Shown one piece after another: positions 54,780 to 64,000 of a stretch of 64,000 bases of DNA; position 1 is the first letter of the stretch; every line of letters starts with the position of its first letter. The notes beneath the pieces were generated by a model that was given only the letters and a program-made list of their open reading frames with translations, had not been told where the DNA came from and did no database searches. This DNA is from Trichostrongylus colubriformis (Eukaryota; Nematoda; Chromadorea; Rhabditida; Trichostrongylidae). The position numbers and the translations under genes are program-made. The stretch is from the NCBI GenBank assembly GCA_963978905.1, contig OZ022257.1, forward strand, positions 42,728,203 to 42,792,202, in the 5' to 3' direction.

Positions 54780-55960
54780 CGTCACTTGATTGTTACAGCA
54801 TTGCAATACCAATGTAAGGGTGCATGATCGATCCTCATCGGTGCAAATTTTTCTCAAAAGAATGTGACCGTCGAGAGTCCTTTAGGGGAACTGCAAAACC
54901 CCGATCACCCTCCCCCAACTTTTCAATCCGAAATATCTACAACCACCCTAACCACCTCGCATGCCTAACATGGTGAGTGGCATCACCGCGTTCGGTTTAA
55001 ATAACTGAAGTCAATCTATCATTAATTAATTTGGACCGACCTGATTTGTTGAAAAAATGAAGGATACATTAAATGGTAGATTTGTATAGAGGGGGTGCCA
55101 AAAAAAGTAATTTTGTCTCCTCCACTTTCACCCCATTTTAGTCGAACTACAGCAAATTCTGTTTAGGTATTTACATTCAAGATTCTGACCAGATTCAAGA
55201 GCAGACCTCATGCTATCACTATACTCCGTAGTAGCCTTCTGCACGAGCAGGAACGGGAGCGAGGAAAGTGTGAAGAAGATGTGTCACCTCAACTGGGCAA
55301 AATCCAAAATTTCGTTGCCCTCGTTCACAACCTTGCTGAGGTCCGCTCACTCTGGGTACCTAAGGGGGTTCATACTGGGTGGTGTTCTTTAACATTCCGT
55401 TTTTTTCAGGTCCCCAGCGCCCTTTTCTTCTAAGAGCCAAAACGTGCCCTTACCATTGAAACCCCTCCGGAGGCGGATTTGGGCATGAAAATGATACTTC
55501 GGACCATAGCAGCTTTGTCCAAGCAGCAGGGGCTCTGTGATTTCCATGAACCGAAGGGCCAATGCTTAGAAAGCTTCCCACAAATGACCTACCATGGAAC
55601 CCGGCTCCACTGTTTTAAGGGGACCTTCACACCGTGGGTGCTCTGAAGCCCGACTGCGCCGCTTGAAAGTTCCATATTTTTATGAAAATGAAAGTAGTGA
55701 GTCTCAGCTTGTTCCTGCTTTTAGAGGAACATTTCAAGAATATTTTGCCCCAATACTTTCATTTCTTTCGTTTCCCTATGTTTTGTACAATTGGGAGATG
55801 TGAGCCGTGGGCAAAATCACTTTTTTTGGCACCCCCTGTATTTTCGATTGTTAATTTTCGCAGTAGACCCGCATTACAAATGTTCTTACAGAGATACCCT
55901 TCCACGGGCACAACTTTGAGCATGGACAAGAATCGAACCAGCATCCGTGCTCCGACCACC
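54780..55960. other. Gene-free stretch
   Basis: No convincing gene. Short frames at 55210-56113 change strand and phase without splice support. Confidence 0.4.
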
Positions 55961-55967
55961 CTTCTTA

Positions 55968-56326
55968 GGCCGCGTTCATACTTTACGCATCGACGTCAAC
56001 ACCGGCGCCGGCGTCGGAATCTGTCGCTGGCAATGGCAGCGACGGAATCGAAATCATGTACCCGCTGTCGATCACGACGGCACCCGGGACGCGCTCCGTT
56101 TGTAAACGCTTGACCCAAGCACATCACAGTATGATGATCGTGGCGAAAGTCCCCAAATTCAAATTCAAATTTTGGCATAGTTTGGCACTATACAAAAATT
56201 CGAATTCGAATACGGGCTCTCATTACGATCATCATGCATAGTCGGCATTGAGCCGTAGTCTGTGGCGGGTATGTGGTTTCGCCGCCGTCGCCTTTGGTGC
56301 CCGGCGCGCAAAGAATGAACGTGGCC
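55968..56326. repeat. PIF/Harbinger-type MITE, 359 bp
   Basis: The ends are GGCCGCGTTCATACTTTACG and AAGAATGAACGTGGCC, with TTA on both sides (55965-55967 and 56327-56329). Its interior has its own inverted arms (CAGTATGATGATCGTGGC and complement). Confidence 0.85.
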
Positions 56327-56731
56327 TTAGGCATGATTCCATACGCCATCGTAAATAGACTACGAATATAAAGGAGGCTACATGGGGTTTCGATAATACC
56401 ATGAATAGGCACAAACCTGAAACCACTGGCACAGACTCGAGCCCCGTCCTAGTACGATTGACCTGCTTATACTTCTTTGTAAGTGTGAGATCATAAAGAG
56501 AACGGGCGACGCGGGGGCTGCATAAAGCTTGAACAAAAGCGAAACAGGTGGTTGAAGAGTAGGTACCAGAACACATGTTAGAATCTTGGTTCATCTTCAT
56601 CTTGGTTCTTGGTCTTACGTGGAGGTTCATCTTATTATTTTTTGCCGAAACTGGTTGTAAAGCAGATGGATTTGGAAGCCAATAGCAGTGTCCGATCTGA
56701 ATGCCAATGTAGCCACATTTATTGTTTTCAG

Positions 56732-56822
56732 GGCGAACTTCATACTGTAATCAGGGCTCAATGTGCTGAACCATCTAATCGGGTAATATCTCGGGATTTG
56801 TGGGTTATTTTATGCGTGGCGG
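56732..56822 (+). CDS. Possible internal exon with strong splice sites
   Basis: Acceptor TATTGTTTTCAG and donor GCGG|GTGAGT bound 30 codons, GELHTVIRAQCAEPSNRV then ISRDLWVILCVA. Both sites are near nematode consensus. The family is unknown and no neighbouring exon was found. Confidence 0.35.
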
Positions 56823-57129
56823 GTGAGTTTAAACATGGTGTGCAATGAAAACACTGCACTGCTTGGCCTGCACAGTTCACATCCAAAACTGCAAGCTAAC
56901 GACAACGTTTCCTATATAGAAAATTGCTTAGATAATATTTATTATTTGATCAATTGGGTCATTTAACATGAAATGGAGAATTAGAATGGTATTCTAAAGG
57001 CTAAGATGGTATCTTTGCTAAAGAACAGATTCGAAAAATTTCGCCAACTCAATGTGCCGGTTTGTTTTGAATTCAGAGAATGCTTTTAATACTCATATCA
57101 TTTAGACTACGAAAATTTCTTTACTCTTA

Positions 57130-57215
57130 GTTTCAACTGGACGGAGGTGGTGTAATAGTGGCAGTTGGCGCGCACACCAACTCTCATACTGTGGGATCAA
57201 ATCACATGAAGGTTC
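57130..57215 (+). repeat. tRNA-like SINE head, copy 4
   Basis: GGAGGTGGTGTAATAGTGGC, then TTGGCGCGCACACC and a B-box-like GTGGGATCAAATCAC, similar to the copies at 42226, 49335 and 50280 but on the plus strand and lacking the body. Confidence 0.45.
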
Positions 57216-57595
57216 GCCTAGGTCAACCAGCCCTTCCATCCTTCTGAGGTAAGCGAATTGGTACTAGACTCGTTTGACTGGATAAATGGACTGACTTGTA
57301 CACCAGTTGGCCCCCGCAAATTACTACATGTATAAACCAAATCGCATTCACCTGCTTCACGATTCTGAATGGATCTAAAATGCGTGGCGCACCCCAACAA
57401 GAGATTAACTGACGCCAAAAACTTCGTTTTTGTCTTTGATAAGTTATTGACATTTAACCTAACATTATTAAATATTTATTTTGATATTCCTGTGCACCCC
57501 GGAAATCACTAGTTGGAGCAAAAAATATTGTGGAACTTTTCACACGACTGTGCATCCCTTCTGAAATCGAATGTTCGTTCACAGCGAATATCTTG

Positions 57596-57744
57596 GGCCG
57601 CTTTGCCGACGGCAGGGCGTGTCCTGCGTCTCCGCCCGTCCATCCTGTCTCGTTGCCTGCGTCCACGTCTCTGCACCTTCCTGGAGCCAGCGTGCCTTGT
57701 TGCCTGAGAACGCGTGAAGTACGCGTGAACGCGTGAACGCGGCC
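57596..57744. repeat. Harbinger-family MITE
   Basis: Right end GCGTGAACGCGGCC is followed by TTA. The left end is diverged (GGGCCGCTTTGCCG). The interior carries GGCAGGGCGTGTCCTGCG. Confidence 0.6.
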
Positions 57745-60280
57745 TTATTAAGCTCTGCTTTACTTCATTGCTCTCTTCAGGTGCCCTTGAAGACTGCGCG
57801 GAATCCTACTTCAAATATTAGTCGGTAAAGTGGTCACAACGCTACTTATCAAAAATAGACATGGAGAAAAGAAAAAAGTACTTTTTGGGTAATCAGATTA
57901 TCCGTTATCTGCTCACACTTGGGGTTATCAGAGATGTGCTCCTGTGCCATGATCCACGTTGACCATAGCATGTGAGTCGATGGAATAAGCAATTTCAACG
58001 AGTGTCTGCATGTCAGTGGGTAAACTATGAGCCCACACAGGCAATATATCAGAGTGGCCCATGTAGGGAATATCGTAACATCGCGAAGAAGGGAAACGAG
58101 CTGCCAACAGACACGACTAAGCCACCAGAACAAGTAATCTACGGAAGCTTTCAGCTAATCGGTCTAATGGCGATATCAGCGCCTTAAAGCTCATCATGTT
58201 ACAAGCGTGGGTGTTGATAAGCTATGCGAGTAGGCCATTCATAGCTGATGGAAGGCAATATGGAACACAGCAGCAGAGAACCTACAGCAAGAAAGAGAGA
58301 GGGGGGGGGGAGTTGTTGGGCCCTGACTGACGTCAAATTTTTGCTCATAGGACAGCAACTTTCTAAAAAAAGTCACACATGAAAGGCAAAAGGTTGATCA
58401 CATCAGCAACGATTCCGTAAAAAAGGAATGAGGGAACCATTGAGGTATATGAAAAAACTGACAATCGTTCGGAAAAGGATTTCGGGATTAATTTCAAAAT
58501 GTCGCTACTTGTCCAGGGCTCTTACATTGTAATCATTTGTAGTGTACCAGAATTACCCAGTCCTATGCAATTTGAGTGACCAACACAAAAGAACACAAAT
58601 AAAATTTTTAGTGTTACTAAGCGGTCGGCAATAGTTTTGATACTGTAGAGATTATAAAGACGCCGACGGGGGAGGGTCGTATTAGGGTCACCGTTGAAGG
58701 AGGTCATTTTGATGAGGCCACTTTCTTCGACACCTGGGTGTGCCCTGATGAAACCGTATCCTCTCTAAACCACTACGAACTCCGATCATGCCCACTTGGA
58801 CTCTCCAGGTTTCCCCTTTGGTCGGCCGAGCTAAAAGGGCATGACAAGAGTGAAGTAGAGCGAGAGTAGTACAATGACGGCCCACCGTGGCCGCGCAAAA
58901 AGGAAATGATATACTATACTTTTGGACTAGTTACCCAAGTATCAACTTTCACAAAAAGGTAATGCAATCAATACAATTCTAGCGGTATGCCTTTAAATAC
59001 AATTTCACAAATTAATGAATCCGGAGGTGCAAATGAGTAGAACTGTACATCACAAAAGTCAAGATAAAAATTTTCAAACCAGTAGAAAAGATCAGGAGGT
59101 GTGGGGAAGGAGGAAACGTTATAAACATTACTTAAAGGAATTCCAAATAGTATTCGGTGCAAGAGGTCATCACATTCAATATTTGCAATGTTTGAAAACA
59201 GATGACGTCATCGAAAGTTATATGTCATGGACAAGAGGGGAATCAAGAGATTTATTTATATATGAGATTTATTTACATGGGATATATATTTAGGTTTGGG
59301 TTTTGTGGATAGTACGAATCAGAGTGCTACACGGATCAGCAACCTACACGACTCTAAAATACAGTAAACATAGATTCCCGAGAACATTATGCCATCTGCT
59401 AAACAAGTTAGAAAAATCCAGTGTTTGAATTAGTTCGAAATCTGGAATCTCGGAAAAACAACCATCACGGAAAACAGAATTTTAAGTTTTGTCTTTACAG
59501 CAGTACAGAAATCGTCCAACAACGAATCGCTAAGGAATCGGTGAGCGTAAAACAACAATCGCGTCGCGTCCTTGGAAAACCAATTGACCCTTTTCTGGGG
59601 GAACACCCCGACGTACGCACGGAGAGTAATCATGAGTAGACCAAAGATTTCGTAGGATACTGACCATACGGAGGGGAAATGAAATGATTCTGATCGCCCA
59701 CTTTTCCTACAGAAAATCCGGTGCAATATCTAGGCGTTTTTCAATGTTTGTGATGAACTCTGCTTTTGACAACACAGCGGGTACAACCGGAAACAGTTTG
59801 ACAACTGTCCACTGAATCTTTTTGTTCTGCCATCAACGGCTGAATGGTCAATAGATTCAGCAGATCGACAGGGCGCAATACGATCCATGAGGGTCGGTAG
59901 ATCGAGACCCGCATGAAATCTAACAAATCAAAATTGATGGGAACTGCAAGAAGTACTGAGAATAGGTACAGCAGTGAATAGGAATTTAGTACGAGGACGA
60001 GATTGAGACGATTCGTCTGCATTTCGAATCCTACAGCGCATGAGTCGATAAACGAAAAAATGAACGAAAGATGAGAATTTCTTGTGGTTCAGTGCGCTTT
60101 CGGGAGAACACGGAATATGGCGTCAGCAAAAATTCACACTCTCGTCCCTCTACATGCCGGTATATGCTCAGGAATTGAAGTCTGGACAGGTCTTTTGCAT
60201 GCTTCAGGTCTGTGTAGTTGGAGAAATCGTGAACGGAAAATGAGTGTCCCTGTTAGCTATATACTTACTGTATTTAATTA
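57745..60280. other. Gene-free stretch
   Basis: A G-homopolymer lies at about 58300-58310. Minus-strand frames at 59430-60022 contain hydrophobic stretches but no supporting splice structure. No gene is called. Confidence 0.4.
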
Positions 60281-60287
60281 AAAATAG

Positions 60288-60645
60288 CCGCAAAGTTTCA
60301 CGTCAAAGTGAAAATCCGGCTAAGATACAGCCTCTCGAGGTGGCGGATGACGAGGTGAGGCTTCCTAATGGGTGCCCCGTCGTCCGTCACCATGAGCCGG
60401 GTGCCGGGTCGCACACGGAGAGAAGGACCGTTTACTAACGTCTGTTCCCAATCTGTGTCCCCAACCGCGGCGGACGACGGTTCGTTGCAACTACGTACTC
60501 GTAGACCCAACCCCGTTGTCTGTCACATTGAGAAGCTGTATGTATCTTAATCGGATACTCATTATTTTTGCATGCGGCCTTCATCAAGCAAATGCAACAT
60601 GATATGGGTGACAAAGAAGCTCGTTTCATAGGACACGATTCACTT
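60288..60645. repeat. MITE, GTGCACGATTC family, copy 2
   Basis: Left CCGCAAAGTTTCACGTCAAA, GGCTAAGATACAGC and right GAGAAGCTGTATGTATCTTA, GCATGCGGCC, GGACACGATTC are inverted. The GC-rich centre resembles copy 1. The extreme left end is truncated. Confidence 0.65.
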
Positions 60646-61373
60646 CATATCCAGTGTAAGTAGTATGTAGTCATGAGTATGCATTCTGCTCGGCAGAGAT
60701 CCCTCTAGTGACAAAAGGCTAGTACGAGCCAATCATAGTGGTAGATATGCAGTTCCGATTTGGTTAAACGCATGAAGGGCAGAAACGGCTGGAAACGGAT
60801 GTGCGACATGGAAACCAGCACCGAACGTTCTCCAGATCTAATCGAAAAAGTATCCATTTCGTCGATCAGCAACCACAAAACACCGTTCGGATAGGATTGG
60901 ATAAAAAGGTACTCCTCTAGTGTAGAGAGGAAATCGAGCAAAGCGCGGTGAGCGTCAGGAATCCATGGCATCCCTCAGAAGTAAAGCTTATTGAGTCAGG
61001 TGACCCTTACAGGAACGTATCACGCCAAACCTAAATAAATCCTTCCTTAAGTAGATAGAGCAGCCCATTTGCAGGGATTGTGCATTTCTGATGCTCGAGA
61101 GCGAGAGTTAGGGAGATCTAAGGCCCCACACATTTGGTGAGATCTCTTGCCTCCCCCAGTCATCCTTGCCTTCGTCTCTTACCTGAACGCCCACACCCGT
61201 CGCGGTCGGACGAAGGTTTCAATCCACAAGAGATCCCCATTGAAAAAAGCGAACCTTCGCGTTTTGACCGCAATTTTCCGCAAACCATTTCGGAAAGCAG
61301 CACATCAATATTCCGAGTTAGCTTACCTGGCCCTCGTTCGTCTGCATCTACCTCATCGGCTAATGATGCAGAG

Positions 61374-61619
61374 GGATGTGTACCCTTACTTCAGGATGCC
61401 GCACTGCGGTATGTTGCAAGCGAAGCAATGCGGACGAGCTAAAGGGGCCATGTTGTTGGGTCTCGAAGCGATTAGAAGTCAACTGCGTATCGCACCCCTA
61501 GCATTACGTTGTAATCGTTCTGACAATGAGACCCAACTACCGCGACGCGCATAGCTCGCACACACTGTGTCGCACGCTGCTCGTCTTCGTGCGGCATCCT
61601 GAAGTAAGGGGACACACCC
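61374..61619. repeat. MITE with 9-bp target duplication (Mutator-like)
   Basis: Left GGATGTGTACCCTTACTTCA and right TGAAGTAAGGGGACACACCC are inverted, continuing into GGATGCCGC. Both sides carry GATGCAGAG (61365-61373 and 61620-61628), an exact 9-bp direct duplication, typical of Mutator-like elements. The interior holds the uninterrupted version of the sequence split by a MITE at 19093. Confidence 0.8.
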
Positions 61620-61629
61620 GATGCAGAGG

Positions 61630-62735
61630 CGTCTAGAGGTGGAAGGTTTTCAAGAACTTATTTTGCAGGATTTTGACTCTCTTACTCCGATCTTTCTCAA
61701 CTTTCACACTACTGATCACCTCGGCTTTCATAATCCACAACTAGTTCACAATTCGCCGATATACCCCTACCAGACTCTTTGAACTAATTACTGTGTACTA
61801 TAATTTAGGCACGATAGCCGGGGGACGTTGTCTTTAACGGCATGACAGAGGAAATTCGGACGAGTCAGAAAAAATGAAGTGAGTGTGAAAGGTGGGATGA
61901 TCAGTAATACCATGATTTAAAGAAAACTGAAGGAAATGGCTAAAGACCCGAAAAGTAGGACCCATTTCCACCATGGATTCCCGTGCGGCGACCTTTCCGT
62001 CAAGAGGCAGGTAGTCCGGATGAGTTTCCCATTGGCATATTGTCAAGTATGAAGGGATATTCGAAAATACGATAGCATCTGTTTTCTCAAGGAGCTTCAA
62101 GCCAGAATTGAAAAAGCGTGCCGCGATTTCTTGCACCCTGTCGCATCTCCTTGGCCACTCCTACGTAGCCAATAAGGAATCACGTCGCCTGGAGGTGCGA
62201 TCTGTCATTCAGAGGCGTCGTCAGCTGTTAACCGTTACGCCGTTTCTACGGGTTGGAGATGCGATTTTCAAAGGGGATGTCGCCCTAAATAGGCGCTTCA
62301 TGTCCCTAGTTTACATGAGACTTCGTTTAGGGATTTATCAATTCCCACATTATCCCTAATACTTCCTTAAAAGGCAGTGGTTGGGATGGTCCGGGTCGGA
62401 TTTAGAAAGGTCATTGGATATAATCAAAGTGAAGCAAAACGGTCAAACACCGGGCTCCCATCGTTAGTTTCAATGGGAGCCGGCCAGATCAAAGAAGGGG
62501 GCAAAGGGGCTGAATCATGTGGTAACTGTTGAAAAAAAAGATTCTTCCAAAGCTCTAGAAAGCCCCTTTCACCTGAAGTTCTGCCACAAATAGCCTCCTC
62601 AGACTCCTAATTTTCAAATGGGTGATTACCCATGTGTGGCTTGACTTGCAAGACACTTCGTAGCTTCAACTTTACTGAAAAGTGTGCGTGCTACTTGTGG
62701 CTGCTATAATCCAGGCACTATAATCGAGGAACGTG
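61630..62735. other. Gene-free stretch with one hairpin
   Basis: GGCTCCCAT and ATGGGAGCC (about 62453-62481) form a hairpin around GTTAGTTTCA-type loop sequence. Frames at 61834-62359 overlap on both strands without splice support. Confidence 0.45.
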
Positions 62736-62739
62736 CTTA

Positions 62740-63140
62740 TGAAGCAATCGTGCACAAGAAGATGAGTTCCACTGTTTCCTTTATATTTGTGTTGTATTTG
62801 CTCATTGAGGGCCGCATGCAAAGTTTAACGCGAAAAAGTGAGAATTCGGCAAAGATACAGCTCTTGAAGGTGGTGGCCGAGGGAGCGAGTGAATACCCGC
62901 CCTATCGTCCGCAGCGGTTGGAGACCCAGAGCGGGAATATTTACGCAACTTTTTGTTCCAATCATGGGCGCGCACATCTACTCTGAGGTCCTGCCTCCTC
63001 GTCCACCACTTTGAGAAGCTGTATATTAGCCGGATTCTACTTCTTCGCGTGAAACTTTGCATGCGGCCATCGTTAAGCAAATACGACATAGCACGGGTAA
63101 CAAGAAACTCATTTTTTCGTGCACGATTCCTTCAAGGAGC
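62740..63140. repeat. MITE, GTGCACGATTC family, copy 3
   Basis: Left GAAGCAATCGTGCACAAGAA, TTGTATTTGC, GCCGCATGCAAAGTTTAACG; right GCGTGAAACTTTGCATGCGG, GGGTAACAAGAAACTC, CGTGCACGATTCCTTC. This is the best-preserved copy, with the terminal repeats visible at both ends. Confidence 0.75.
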
Positions 63141-64000
63141 TGAAGCAATGCAACACTCACGCATCACGCTTCAAGTGCCTCGATATGTGTTTTCACCAAA
63201 GTAAGAAGTAATGGGAATCTTCAAGGTACAGATCATCACGAAGGACAAGGCGTAGAAAATCAGCCTTGACTGATGTAAGGTCGCCATCATCAGACTAATC
63301 GGACAATACGGAATCGAACCGCGGAGAGCGTTTGAACTGAATCGGAGGGCATTTGGACTGAATCGAATCAACCTTACGAGGTCAAGCGTGTGACGAGTTA
63401 AAAACTAATCAGGTGTCCGAAACACATGACACTCACATGCCTCCTTCTCTTACTTCCCAAAGTGAAACGAGTCCCGAACTCTTTTTTTGAGCCGGCAAGG
63501 GCAGACTGCCCCGATGAAGAGGTATGCACGACTCAGTAGGATCTTCTTGTATCGCTTCTGCTCCATATACACTTCAGCAGGGAGGATTTGGAAGAATGAT
63601 GATCGCTGTAGAACACGACATTTCTATGTTATACATGTGCTAAAGCCGGAGCTGTGCCGTCACAGAAAAGCTGCGTGGGCTGCTCTGAGCTCAGCAAGAA
63701 CGGTGATAGACTCCACAAGTGATTCGTCTCTGCGTGCCAACCCATTCGACTGTACAGTGCTTCCCGCTTTGTTTTGGCGCTGAAACTTGGACTCTTACAA
63801 AGTACGCTGAAGTGTGATAGATAAGTCCGCCCGCACGCGGTGTCGCGCGCGGCACGGGCGACCGCAGTCTTCAAAGACCAGTGATGCAGGAAATTGAGGA
63901 TTTGTGGATTGTAATAATAACGAGTTTACATTGTGTTGTGTATTGTATTTCTTAATATGAAAGCGAGTAGCAAGTAAAGTTGGGGTCGTACGGAAGGTGA
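63141..64000. other. Gene-free stretch
   Basis: No supported gene or repeat. Direct GAATCGNA-type short repeats near 63300-63370 are probably trivial. Confidence 0.4.

Noticed and set aside
61834..62359. Overlapping opposite-strand frames of 100 and 83 codons
   Set aside because: They have no splice sites, family motifs or conservation evidence and are consistent with chance.

Overview
The window looks like a piece of a nematode nuclear genome, most probably a clade V strongylid such as a hookworm. The evidence is small nematode introns ending in TTTCAG-type acceptors, a 21/22 match to the nematode SL1 leader, two adjacent genes whose products match the nematode RSR-2 and SINH-1 proteins, and dense populations of short inverted-repeat transposons. 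Nothing in it looks bacterial, and no long uninterrupted coding regions are present.

Only two genes can be assigned with confidence. The first is rsr-2 (12299-16700, ten exons, about 439 residues), the SRRM2/Cwc21-type spliceosome protein with an N-terminal cwf21 domain and a C-terminal RS/acidic-serine tail. The second is sinh-1 (17024-27341, fourteen exons, about 644 residues), the SIN1/MAPKAP1 subunit of TORC2 with CRIM, Ras-binding-like and PH regions. They lie head to tail on the + strand. About 135 bases containing a U-rich stretch separate the rsr-2 poly(A) signal from the sinh-1 start, which is the layout of a nematode operon with SL2 trans-splicing. From memory, the C. elegans orthologues are also neighbours (Y57A10A.19 and Y57A10A.20).

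The left flank (1-12276) holds a GC-rich promoter-like island, several MITEs, a satellite with a unit of about 245 bp (2.7-4.4 kb), a cluster of perfect GC-rich hairpins (about 5 kb), a decayed coding block (7.1-8.3 kb) and a possible small gene start at 10936. The sinh-1 introns carry a truncated Penelope-like GIY-YIG retroelement (minus strand, 19995-20915), Harbinger-type MITEs and a second GC-rich promoter-like island (23.5-24.2 kb).

The right flank (27342-64000) is mostly repeats. It contains a frameshifted Merlin/ISXO2-type transposase, a 1.2 kb foldback, an SL1-like leader followed by a possible SL RNA body (35718), a recent 0.75 kb tandem duplication (46073-47577) and tRNA-like SINEs. 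It also has MITEs for which target-site duplications can be read directly. A few exon-like open frames with good splice sites suggest one or more unassigned genes on both strands, but none can be assembled from sequence alone.
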